From the NCBI GenBank assembly GCA_022511225.1, contig JAFLRZ010000009.1, positions 24,546 to 88,545 on the forward strand: a stretch of 64,000 nucleotides of DNA, written 5' to 3'. The DNA is from Eubacterium sp. (GTDB taxonomy: Bacteria > Bacillota > Clostridia > Oscillospirales > Acutalibacteraceae). Below are positions 17,115-23,499 of the stretch, one piece after another. The translations under genes and the position numbers were made by a program. The notes beneath the pieces were generated by a model. It searched no databases and was not told where the DNA came from. It saw only the letters and a program-made list of their open reading frames with translations. Within the stretch, counting starts at the first letter, position 1; each line of letters opens with the position of its first letter.

Positions 17115-18512
17115 ATGGCTAAAATAGGTATTACAGAAACAGTTTTACGAGATGCCCATCAGTCATTGATTGCAACCCGTATGACTACCGATGAATTTTC
17201 CGATATTCTTGAGAAAATGGATAAAATCGGCTACCACTCACTTGAATGCTGGGGTGGTGCTACGTTTGATTCCTGCTTAAGATTTCTTAATGAGGACCCG
17301 TGGGACAGACTTCGTCTTATCAGAGAAAAATGTCCAAACACAAAGCTTCAGATGCTTTTCAGAGGTCAGAATATGCTCGGCTACCGTCATTATTCTGACG
17401 AGGTCGTTGATTACTTCGTTAAAAAGAGTATTGATAACGGTATTGATATTTTGAGAATATTTGATGCCCTTAATGACGTACGAAATCTTCAGACTGCAAT
17501 TAACGCCGCAAAGAAGTACGGCGGTCACGTTCAGGCTGCTATTTCTTATACTACAGGTCCTGTATTCGATATCCAATATTATTGCAATTATGCCCGTCAG
17601 CTTGAAGATGCAGGTGCAGATTCAATCTGTATCAAGGATATGGCAGGTCTTTTAACTCCTTACGGAACTTATGATCTTGTAAAGGCTCTTAAGGAAACAG
17701 TCAATGTTCCTATCCAACTTCACTCTCACTATACTTCAGGTCTTGCTTCAATGGTACAGCTCAAGGGCGTTGAAGCAGGTGTAGACGTTATAGATACTGC
17801 AATCAGTCCTCTTGCTATGGGTACATCTCACCCTGCTACCGAGTCAATGGTTGCCGCTTTTCAGGGCACTGAATACGATACAGGTCTTGACATCAAGGCT
17901 CTTACAGAAATCAGAGATTACTTTACTCCTCTTCGTGAAAAGTATCTTGAATCAGGACTTCTTGATCCCAAAATGCTTGGTGTCGATGCAAATACACTTC
18001 TTTATCAGGTACCGGGCGGTATGCTTTCAAATCTCGTATCTCAGCTTAAGCAGGCGGGCAAGGCAGATAAGCTTGAAGAGGTGCTTAACGAAGTACCGCG
18101 AGTTCGTAAGGATTCAGGTTATCCGCCTCTCGTTACTCCTACTTCTCAGATTGTCGGCACTCAGTCCGTATTCAACGTAATCCTCGGTGAGAGATATAAG
18201 ATGGTTACAAAAGAGTTCAAGGATATGGTCGCAGGCAAATACGGTAAAACTCCTTGCGACATTGACCCTGAATTTAGAAAGAAGATTGTAGGCGATGACG
18301 ATATTATTGACTGTCGTCCTGCCGACCTTATTACTGATACAATCGACTCCTTCAAAAACGAAATTAATGAGTTTTATGAGCAGGAGGAAGACGTGCTTTC
18401 ATACGCTCAGTTCGGTCAGGTTGCCGTTAAATTCTTCGAAAACCGCCGAGATAAAAAGTTCGGACTCGACGGCAAGCACGACAACATAGAAACAAAAGTT
18501 CATCCTGTATAG
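17115..18512 (+). CDS. Oxaloacetate/pyruvate carboxyltransferase subunit (5S / OadA-like)
   Basis: The 465-residue protein has the HMGL-like barrel of pyruvate carboxylase/OadA: LRDAHQSL at 11-18, ICIKDMAG with Lys174 as the expected carboxylated lysine, and QLHSHYTSG with metal ligands His203 and His205. A PYC_OADA-type C-terminal half follows, but there is no biotinyl domain, unlike full OadA of about 590 residues. This size and the separate carrier resemble the 5S subunit of transcarboxylase. Start ATG 17115 is 6 nt after AAGAGGTG; an in-frame GTG inside that site is less likely. Confidence 0.9.
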   Translation: MAKIGITETVLRDAHQSLIATRMTTDEFSDILEKMDKIGYHSLECWGGATFDSCLRFLNEDPWDRLRLIREKCPNTKLQMLFRGQNMLGYRHYSDEVVDYFVKKSIDNGIDILRIFDALNDVRNLQTAINAAKKYGGHVQAAISYTTGPVFDIQYYCNYARQLEDAGADSICIKDMAGLLTPYGTYDLVKALKETVNVPIQLHSHYTSGLASMVQLKGVEAGVDVIDTAISPLAMGTSHPATESMVAAFQGTEYDTGLDIKALTEIRDYFTPLREKYLESGLLDPKMLGVDANTLLYQVPGGMLSNLVSQLKQAGKADKLEEVLNEVPRVRKDSGYPPLVTPTSQIVGTQSVFNVILGERYKMVTKEFKDMVAGKYGKTPCDIDPEFRKKIVGDDDIIDCRPADLITDTIDSFKNEINEFYEQEEDVLSYAQFGQVAVKFFENRRDKKFGLDGKHDNIETKVHPV

Positions 18513-18623
18513 GGTTGAGGAATTCAAACCGAAGCCGCCTCACAGCGGTTATTTCAGTTGCTTTTTGCCCTTTTCGCTTTGATGGGCACCAATACTGTCT
18601 GATTGCCAAAGACGGAAAGCGCC
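18513..18623. other. Gene-free spacer after the carboxyltransferase operon
   Basis: About 110 nt with no convincing reading frame, promoter or tRNA. On the minus strand one frame reads a short stretch without a start; I cannot match it to a gene and treat it as non-coding or a remnant. Confidence 0.3.
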
Positions 18624-18661
18624 AAAAAAAGAAGGAACTCGATGTTCCTTCTTTTTTCTTT
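18624..18661 (+). terminator. Intrinsic terminator of the carboxyltransferase operon
   Basis: A perfect 14-bp stem (18625-18638 with 18644-18657), rich in GAAGGAAC/GTTCCTTC, has a 5-nt loop and a T-rich end. It lies about 110 nt after the last stop codon. Confidence 0.88.
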
Positions 18662-18757
18662 TGATGATTTAGACGGACGAGCAATGCTTGCCCCAACTAC
18701 AATAAAAGCTGTCTTTGTAAAATTTTGGCGCGGTTATGCGCTTTTTCGACAGTCTGA

Positions 18758-18791
18758 GAAGATATAGGAGAAAAAACTTTCCTATATCTTC
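18758..18791 (-). terminator. Hairpin at the end of the minus-strand secreted-protein gene
   Basis: GAAGATATAGGA (18758-18769) pairs perfectly with TCCTATATCTTC (18780-18791) over 12 bp. It lies 5 nt after the stop of the minus-strand gene. The T tract on the minus side is inside the loop rather than after the stem, so termination strength is uncertain. Confidence 0.5.
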
Positions 18792-18796
18792 TTTCC

Positions 18797-20020
18797 TCAT
18801 TTATGCACTTTAATATACGATATTCCCAATTGTCCCCATTTTGATGAAAGATAACTATCCCACGTATACGTCCTTACGTCCACTCTGTTCGTTCCGTCAA
18901 CGTTTGCATCAGCAACGGTAAAGCCTTTAGAAGTAATACCTACTATCACCATAGAATGATTATTTCCGTTTCTGTTTGTACCTGTTCTGATGTGAGCCCC
19001 GACTCCTGCAGAAGTTATGAGCTTTTTCAGCCTGCTGCTGCTTGGCTTGATATTTGTTGAACCCGAAAGAGTGCAAAAACGATTTTTTTCAGTGTGAGCA
19101 CAGTGACCGTAAAGCTTATACTGAATATAACAAGCATATCCGTAGCAGTACTTCGCACCAACGTATACGTATTTGCCGTTTACCTTGGCACTATATGAGC
19201 TTGAGTACTTATTTCCTATCTTATATTCACTCATCTTAACCCCAAGCACTGTGAGAACATTCTTGCTTACGGAGTACGTTTTTGTCGTAACGGGCTTTTT
19301 GTTGCTCCATTCGGAATAAAGCTTTGTGCTTTTTCCGTCGATTTTTACTGTCTTGTACGTTCGAACACGAACGTAATACTTTTTATCAGGTTCAAGCTTG
19401 GAAATCGTTTTGCTCGTAGTTTTCTTTTTTGATACGGTTACTGTTTTCTTGTTTTTGGTAAATTTACCGTCGGTTGCGTACTGAATCTGATAACCTGTTG
19501 TCTGCGTGGTTTTCTTTTTCCACTTTACAGTAAAGCCGTTTGATATAGGTGTTACTTTGCTTATACTCGTTGCCTTCGGATTGATTTTATACGTTTTCTT
19601 TACCGTACCACTGTAGTTGTTTTTGAAGATTATTTTAACAGTCGCCTGACCTACTGCTTTCCTTGAGCTGTATTTTACTTCATAGTTACCTGAAGCAATT
19701 TTATTACCCTTGTTGTCCTTTACAGTTACAGTCGGCTTCTTTGCTTTGCCGTTATAAACATAGCTCGTTTTAGAAAGCCTTATGCTCGACGCTTTGTATA
19801 TTGTGGCAGTTGACTTAACATAACCGCACTCGGTGCATTTTGTCACCTTGCTGCCGTTCTTCTTGTCTGTAGCCTTTTCTAAGACCGTTTCGTACGTATG
19901 CGTATGCTCTTCGGCATATTCATAGCCATCACTTTCCTGCGAAAATGCCGATATATCAGTTAGTGCAGTTACACAAAAAAGCATTAACACTGATAATAGT
20001 AAAGATAGTATATTTTTCAT
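18797..20020 (-). CDS. Secreted protein with Ig-like and FN3 domains and a papain-fold-like C-terminal domain
   Basis: The likely start is the ATG at 20018-20020, 5-6 nt after AGGAGA, giving 407 residues with a signal peptide (MKNILSLLLSVLMLFCVTAL). A short CxxC segment (KCTECGY) is followed by the Ig-like beta-repeat common in Clostridial surface proteins (SYVYNGKAKKPTVTVKD...NYSGTVKKTYKI), then a fibronectin type III domain (GFTVKWKKK...YYVRVRTY). The C-terminal 130 residues contain YGYACYIQYKLYG and later NHSMVIVGI and VADANVDG, an order of Cys, His and Asn/Asp like CHAP or papain-fold peptidases and amidases. It is Lys-rich. The enzyme assignment is tentative; no sortase motif is present. 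Confidence 0.75.
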   Translation of the reverse strand: MKNILSLLLSVLMLFCVTALTDISAFSQESDGYEYAEEHTHTYETVLEKATDKKNGSKVTKCTECGYVKSTATIYKASSIRLSKTSYVYNGKAKKPTVTVKDNKGNKIASGNYEVKYSSRKAVGQATVKIIFKNNYSGTVKKTYKINPKATSISKVTPISNGFTVKWKKKTTQTTGYQIQYATDGKFTKNKKTVTVSKKKTTSKTISKLEPDKKYYVRVRTYKTVKIDGKSTKLYSEWSNKKPVTTKTYSVSKNVLTVLGVKMSEYKIGNKYSSSYSAKVNGKYVYVGAKYCYGYACYIQYKLYGHCAHTEKNRFCTLSGSTNIKPSSSRLKKLITSAGVGAHIRTGTNRNGNNHSMVIVGITSKGFTVADANVDGTNRVDVRTYTWDSYLSSKWGQLGISYIKVHK

Positions 20021-20118
20021 AAAAATCTCCTCATATGTATGCAATTATAGCATTATAAAGAGATATTTACAAGAAAATTTTACCAATATACCGTTTTACA
20101 GACGATAGCTTAATAAAA

Positions 20119-20151
20119 AAGAGCACTACGATATATAATCGTAATGCTCTG
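20119..20151 (-). terminator. Strong intrinsic terminator after the 6S-like RNA
   Basis: Read on the minus strand, AGAGCATTACGAT pairs with ATCGTAGTGCTCT (one G-U pair) around a short AT-rich loop, followed by T6. The plus-strand side has no T tract, which gives the direction. Confidence 0.85.
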
Positions 20152-20339
20152 AAAAAATCCGCCCAGCCGCCACCGCTGATGATAACCTGCGTCCTTAGCA
20201 GGTGGGTTAAGCTTCAATCACTTCGTGCTCCCAGCATCCTGAATATCAGGGAGGTCTGCATTCCCGTTTCTTGAAAGACAAATCCCTTAAAAAACTTGTT
20301 CGGGTTACTATAGCTGATGGTTGTCGAGAAAGGCAGATT
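20152..20339 (-). ncRNA. ssrS: Probable 6S RNA
   Basis: This 188-nt minus-strand segment has the shape of 6S RNA, which mimics an open promoter and binds sigma-A RNA polymerase. The 5' end AATCTGCC (20332-20339) can pair with the 3' GGCGGATT (20156-20163), and CCATC with GGTGG just inside, giving a closing stem. The 3' half (GGTTATCATCAGCGGTGGCGG) resembles the conserved 3' half of known 6S RNAs. Internal hairpins are ACCTGC/GCAGGT and CTCCC/GGGAG. A TATAAT -10 (20344-20349, minus) lies just upstream and a strong terminator just after it. A covariance-model search would settle this. Confidence 0.62.
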
Positions 20340-20343
20340 GTAA

Positions 20344-20349
20344 ATTATA
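20344..20349 (-). promoter_or_regulatory. -10 element for the 6S-like RNA
   Basis: TATAAT on the minus strand, placing transcription start near 20338, exactly where the closing stem of the RNA begins. No good -35 is visible; it would fall in the last codons of the DUF1292 gene. Confidence 0.45.
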
Positions 20350-20357
20350 AAATTCAG

Positions 20358-20678
20358 TTAATTCTCATTCGGGTCAAAATATTCAACCTCGTATTTTTCC
20401 TCAACCTTTGTCATAAGAATATCAGAAATCTGCTCGTATTCGAGTTCGTCCTCAATTTCAACAAGGTATTCCTCATCACCGTCATTTTCAACCTTAAGGA
20501 TGATTACCTCAAAATCTCCGTCAACGATTTCCTCGTCAGTTTCATAATATCTTGTTATCGCAACGTAAACGTCCTCGTCTGTCTCGTATCTCTCGAGAAG
20601 CTCAAAGAGTATCTCGTTGCCGTCCTCATCGTTAACACTGATAATGTCAGGTTCATAGTTTTCGCTGTCAATAGCCAT
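20358..20678 (-). CDS. DUF1292 family protein
   Basis: A very acidic protein of about 106 residues with the DUF1292 core IISVNDEDGNEILFELLERYE and repeated Glu/Asp-rich strands. Family members such as YrzB are small, conserved in Firmicutes and of unknown function, often near ruvX/mltG genes, though not here. I prefer the ATG at 20676-20678 (MAIDSENY), because AAGGAG lies about 10 nt upstream; the ATG three codons earlier (20687) is only one base from that site. It has its own promoter and is followed by the 6S-like RNA. Confidence 0.82.
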   Translation of the reverse strand: MAIDSENYEPDIISVNDEDGNEILFELLERYETDEDVYVAITRYYETDEEIVDGDFEVIILKVENDGDEEYLVEIEDELEYEQISDILMTKVEEKYEVEYFDPNEN

Positions 20679-20717
20679 ATTATTCATACTCCTTCCCTTT
20701 ATTATCTGTTATTTATT

Positions 20718-20745
20718 ATTATATATCCATTTGACTTTTTGTCAA
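20718..20745 (-). promoter_or_regulatory. Promoter of the DUF1292 gene
   Basis: Minus-strand -35 TTGACA (20740-20745), 16-nt spacer, -10 TATAAT (20718-20723), about 35-40 nt ahead of the start codon. Confidence 0.65.
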
Positions 20746-20814
20746 TAGTAATTAATTGTCAAAATACAGTTGTAGAAAATTAATAAAAAAAATTAAAAAT
20801 GTGGAAAATAACTA

Positions 20815-20843
20815 TTGACAATTACTAAATTGTGTGCTATTAT
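20815..20843 (+). promoter_or_regulatory. Consensus promoter of the large structured RNA
   Basis: -35 TTGACA (20815-20820), 17-nt spacer, -10 TATTAT (20838-20843). Transcription should start near 20850. It points away from the DUF1292 promoter and has no protein gene behind it. Confidence 0.75.
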
Positions 20844-20905
20844 TTAGTTGAACAAAGGAGATACCTTTGATAACATAGATCGAAGATAGGCTTTGTTTAG
20901 TTACG

Positions 20906-20928
20906 AAAGGAGGGCTTGTCCGATGGAT
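20906..20928 (+). repeat. Module copy 0 in the large RNA (SD - 9 nt - ATG)
   Basis: AAAGGAGG, then GCTTGTCCG, then ATG at 20923. The frame runs 12 codons (MDSEPKQTSAQM) to TAA at 20959-20961. The spacer GCTTGTC is also one arm of a helix with 20943-20949. Confidence 0.6.
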
Positions 20929-21155
20929 AGTGAACCAAAGCAGACAAGCGCTCAGATGTAAACCAATAATAATAACGGTATTGTGTATCGGCAGTGGTAA
21001 AACGGAATTACTAACGGATACAGGCTTTATAAAGCTGTTAGTAAGTTATTAGGCAGGGTTGGAAATTACACTGAGTGCTGTAACAGTAACAACTTAATAT
21101 AATTTGATTGCTACCTGCCGGCAGTTTGTGACTAAGGTCATAAAGCTAAAAAGTA

Positions 21156-21178
21156 AAGGTGATAATACCAATGGACAA
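21156..21178 (+). repeat. Module copy 1 in the large RNA
   Basis: AAGGTGATAATACC then AATGGACAA. GGT/ACC can form a mini-hairpin. ATG at 21171 opens 12 codons (MDNFRGNKRIIL) ending at TAA 21207-21209. Confidence 0.6.
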
Positions 21179-21212
21179 TTTTAGAGGTAATAAAAGAATT
21201 ATTCTATAATTG

Positions 21213-21235
21213 TGAGGTACGGTCCAATGCACAAA
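21213..21235 (+). repeat. Module copy 2 in the large RNA
   Basis: TGAGGTACGGTCC then AATGCACAA. GAGG is 9 nt before ATG 21227, which opens a three-codon frame (MHK, stop at 21236-21238). Confidence 0.6.
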
Positions 21236-21277
21236 TAAAAGTATAATCGAGTTAGATAATAAATCAATTTCAAAATA

Positions 21278-21300
21278 TGAGGTATAGACCAATGGACTAA
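21278..21300 (+). repeat. Module copy 3 in the large RNA
   Basis: TGAGGTATAGACC then AATGGACTAA. GAGG is 9 nt before ATG 21292; the frame is Met-Asp-stop. GGT and ACC bracket a 4-nt loop. Confidence 0.65.
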
Positions 21301-21327
21301 CAAGTTAAGTTCTATAAATCAAGATTT

Positions 21328-21350
21328 TGAGGTAAAGACCGATGTACTAA
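21328..21350 (+). repeat. Module copy 4 in the large RNA
   Basis: TGAGGTAAAGACC then GATGTACTAA. GAGG is 9 nt before ATG 21342; the frame is Met-Tyr-stop. GGT and ACC bracket a 4-nt loop. Confidence 0.65.
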
Positions 21351-21378
21351 ATCAAAGGGTTAAAACTAAATAAAAATT

Positions 21379-21416
21379 AGCTCCTGATAATGAGTTTATC
21401 AGGAGCTTAATTTTTT
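21379..21416 (+). terminator. Intrinsic terminator of the large RNA
   Basis: A perfect 12-bp stem (21379-21390 with 21396-21407) with a 5-nt loop is followed by TAATTTTTT. Confidence 0.9.
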
Positions 21417-21439
21417 AAATTGCAAATTCGCCATAATTG

Positions 21440-21483
21440 TATTGAATGGTATTTCTGTAGGGAGCGGTGACCGCATCGCTTCG
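21440..21483 (+). repeat. Dispersed hairpin repeat, copy 1
   Basis: ATTGAATGGTATTTCTGTAG leads into a hairpin AGCGGTG-ACCG-CATCGCT (21463-21480). A related copy occurs at 33425-33467 with the same ACCG loop and compensating stem changes. It lies between the large RNA and the gntR promoter. Confidence 0.6.
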
Positions 21484-21515
21484 TTAATTCCATATCACTA
21501 TTTTTTTATTTCCTC

Positions 21516-21557
21516 TTGACAATTGCACGCTAACTGTATATACTGTGAATATACAGT
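21516..21557 (+). promoter_or_regulatory. Promoter and likely operator of the GntR/ABC cassette
   Basis: -35 TTGACA (21516-21521), 17-nt spacer, -10 TATACT (21539-21544). An inverted repeat ACTGTATAT - 7 nt - ATATACAGT (21533-21541 and 21549-21557) covers the -10 and start region, as expected for an autorepressed YtrA-type regulator. Confidence 0.7.
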
Positions 21558-21579
21558 AATTGATTAGAGCGGTGATAAT

Positions 21580-21954
21580 TTGAACATTTTAATAGATAAT
21601 AAAAGCGGTAAGCCTATTTATGAGCAGATATATGAGCAGATTAAGGCACAGATAATAAATTCCACGTTGTCAGAGGATGAAGCTTTGCCGTCAATAAGAA
21701 ATCTTGCAAAGGATTTAAGAATCAGCGTCATCACAACAAAGCGTGCTTATGAGGAGCTTGAGCGTGACGGCTTTATCTATACCGTTGCAGGCAAGGGCTG
21801 CTTTGTTGCACAAAAAAACGTTGAGCTATTGCGTGAGGAAAATCTCAGAAAGATTGAAAGCTACATTGATAAAATAATTCAGCTTGCTGCAAGCTGTAAT
21901 CTTTCTAAGCAGGATATTATTGATATGATTGATATTATGGAGGAAGAACAATGA
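21580..21954 (+). CDS. GntR-family transcriptional regulator, YtrA subfamily
   Basis: A 124-residue regulator with an N-terminal winged helix (PIYEQIYEQIKAQIINSTL, then LPSIRNLAKDLRISVITTKRAYEELERDGFIYTV) and only a short C-terminal helical tail for dimerisation, which defines the YtrA subgroup. These repress adjacent ABC transporter genes. The start is TTG at 21580 after AGAGCGGTGAT. The palindrome over the promoter is its likely operator. The ABC gene start overlaps its stop by 4 nt. Confidence 0.92.
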   Translation: MNILIDNKSGKPIYEQIYEQIKAQIINSTLSEDEALPSIRNLAKDLRISVITTKRAYEELERDGFIYTVAGKGCFVAQKNVELLREENLRKIESYIDKIIQLAASCNLSKQDIIDMIDIMEEEQ

Positions 21955-22787
21955 ATGCCATTGAAATAAAAAATCTGTGCAAGTCATATAAAGATTTTAA
22001 AATAGATAATCTGAATTTAACTCTGCCCGGTGGATATATTTTAGGCTTAGTCGGTGAAAACGGCGCAGGAAAAAGCACGACTATTAAGCTTATACTTGAT
22101 ATGATTAATATGGACAGCGGAACGATAACACTTCTCGGTCAGGATTATAAAACTTGTTCAAAGGACGACATAGGTGTCGTTATGGAGGAAAACGGTCTGC
22201 CTGAATGTCTTAACGCAAAGGAAATGAACAGTATTTTTAAAAATGCTTACCTTAACTGGAATGAAAACGAATACTATTCCTACCTGAAAAAATTTGATTT
22301 GCCGCTTAACAAGAAAATTAAAGATTTTTCAAAGGGTATGAAAATGAAGCTTTATATTGCCTGTGCGCTTTCGCACGGTGCAAAGCTGCTTATTCTTGAT
22401 GAGGCTACAAGCGGACTTGACCCCGTTGTGCGTGATGAGATACTTGATATTTTTTATGATTTTACAAGAAATGAGAATCATTCTATTTTAATTTCATCAC
22501 ATATAGTCAGTGACCTTGAAAAGCTCTGTGATTATATCGCTTTTATGCACAAGGGCAAGCTGATTTTGTTTGAAGAAAAGGATGAGCTTATTAATAACTG
22601 TTGTACAGTTTTGTGCGACGAAAATACGTTTGACAGTATTGAAAAATCAGATGTTCTCGGTATGCGCAGGACTGATTACGGCATCAGCGCAGTAGTTAAA
22701 AGGAGCGCTGTTAAAGAGGGTATGAATGTTACACCTATAAATCTTGAGGATTTATTTGTATATATGATTAGAGGTTATGAAAAATGA
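21951..22787 (+). CDS. ABC transporter ATP-binding protein
   Basis: The 278-residue ATPase has Walker A GENGAGKST (35-43), the signature FSKGMKMKL (126-134; a variant of LSGGQ, usual in this subfamily), and Walker B LLILDEAT (146-153) followed by SGLDP. The C-terminal 60 residues form a DUF4162-like tail. It pairs with the permease gene that overlaps its stop, and a YtrA-type regulator precedes it. Such cassettes often respond to cell-envelope stress or antimicrobial peptides; the substrate here is unknown. Confidence 0.92.
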   Translation: MNAIEIKNLCKSYKDFKIDNLNLTLPGGYILGLVGENGAGKSTTIKLILDMINMDSGTITLLGQDYKTCSKDDIGVVMEENGLPECLNAKEMNSIFKNAYLNWNENEYYSYLKKFDLPLNKKIKDFSKGMKMKLYIACALSHGAKLLILDEATSGLDPVVRDEILDIFYDFTRNENHSILISSHIVSDLEKLCDYIAFMHKGKLILFEEKDELINNCCTVLCDENTFDSIEKSDVLGMRRTDYGISAVVKRSAVKEGMNVTPINLEDLFVYMIRGYEK

Positions 22788-23425
22788 AAGGCTTATTAAT
22801 TAAAGATTTAATGATAACAAAAAAGAATTGTCTGTCGTTGTTTGTTATTTCTTTCGGACTTTTTGTTATTTCTTTGATATCAAAAATGTCGGTGGTTTAT
22901 TTATATTATTCAGTTGCAATTGTTTCCATAATTCCAATAAATACTATTGCTTACGATGAAGCGTATAAATGGAACAAATACGAATTGCTTTTGCCAATCA
23001 GCAAAAAAACAGTTGTACGTGAAAAATATTTGTTATCACTTACACTTGTTTTACCGATACTACTAATTGAAAGAATCATTTACGTTTTGGTGCACAATCA
23101 CTCTGTTACCAATATATTAAGCCTGATGCCAATAATGCTTTTCTGCGGAGTTATAGTGCCAATAGTTGTTTTGCCTATTGTGTTCAAATTCGGTTATATA
23201 AAAGGAAGACTTATTTATCTGATAAGTCTTGTAGTGATAGCATCATCAATAAGCGTTGCATCACCGATAAGTATTATTAGTATAAGTGAATCATCAGGCA
23301 GTATAGTGCTCGATGTGCTGTTCACACCCTACAAGAGTGCAATTTTATTCGCAGTTATCAGCGTAACTTTACTGCTTATTTCTTATGCAATATCGGTCAG
23401 GGTTTACGAAAAGCGTGAGATATAA
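22784..23425 (+). CDS. ABC-2 type permease
   Basis: The 213-residue protein has about six hydrophobic segments and matches the ABC-2 membrane subunits of YtrA-regulated cassettes (DUF4925/ABC2_membrane_5-like). The N-terminus MKGLLIKDLMITKKNCLSLF and the cytosolic segment AYDEAYKWNKYELLLPISKK are typical of this permease group. It overlaps the ATPase gene by 4 nt. It ends 37 nt before the T-box promoter. Confidence 0.82.
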   Translation: MKGLLIKDLMITKKNCLSLFVISFGLFVISLISKMSVVYLYYSVAIVSIIPINTIAYDEAYKWNKYELLLPISKKTVVREKYLLSLTLVLPILLIERIIYVLVHNHSVTNILSLMPIMLFCGVIVPIVVLPIVFKFGYIKGRLIYLISLVVIASSISVASPISIISISESSGSIVLDVLFTPYKSAILFAVISVTLLLISYAISVRVYEKREI

Positions 23426-23462
23426 ATTATGCGGTCGGGAATTGCTTGTCCGTTTTTATTCC

Positions 23463-23491
23463 TTGACAATCAAAGATTATTTTGTTAATAT
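23463..23491 (+). promoter_or_regulatory. Promoter of the valS-folC operon
   Basis: -35 TTGACA (23463-23468), 17-nt spacer, -10 TAATAT (23486-23491). Confidence 0.75.
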
Positions 23492-23499
23492 ATCTTCAA

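Larger units (their letters stand above)
20850..21416 (+). ncRNA. Large structured non-coding RNA of about 567 nt (ROOL-like candidate)
   Basis: The segment lies between a consensus promoter and a strong terminator and holds no protein gene. Helices seen by eye: AAAGG/CCTTT (20854-20868), GCTTTG/CAAAGC (20890-20895 with 20936-20941), GCTTGTC/GACAAGC (20914-20920 with 20943-20949, crossing the previous one), TTACTAAC/GTTAGTAA (21008-21015 with 21037-21044) enclosing GCTTTATAAAGC, GGCAGG/CCTGCC (21052-21057 with 21114-21119) enclosing TTACA/TGTAA, and TGAC/GTCA (21129-21140). The 3' half carries four of five copies of a GAGGT...ACC-ATG module. Length and ornate structure resemble the ROOL class of large RNAs; I cannot confirm the class from sequence memory. 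Confidence 0.7.

Noticed and set aside
18427..18696. An 89-codon minus-strand open frame
   Set aside because: It overlaps the end of the 5S-like carboxyltransferase gene and the perfect terminator stem, and has no known motif.
20271..20783. A 170-codon plus-strand open frame
   Set aside because: It runs antisense through the DUF1292 gene and the 6S-like RNA, is rich in Phe/Val/Leu as expected from the complement of an acidic protein gene, and has no ribosome binding site.
21156..21350. Regularly spaced repeats that could be a short CRISPR array
   Set aside because: Repeats are only about 20 nt, imperfect, spaced 50-65 nt apart, with A/T-rich intervals and no cas genes; they lie inside one transcript and look like RNA motifs.
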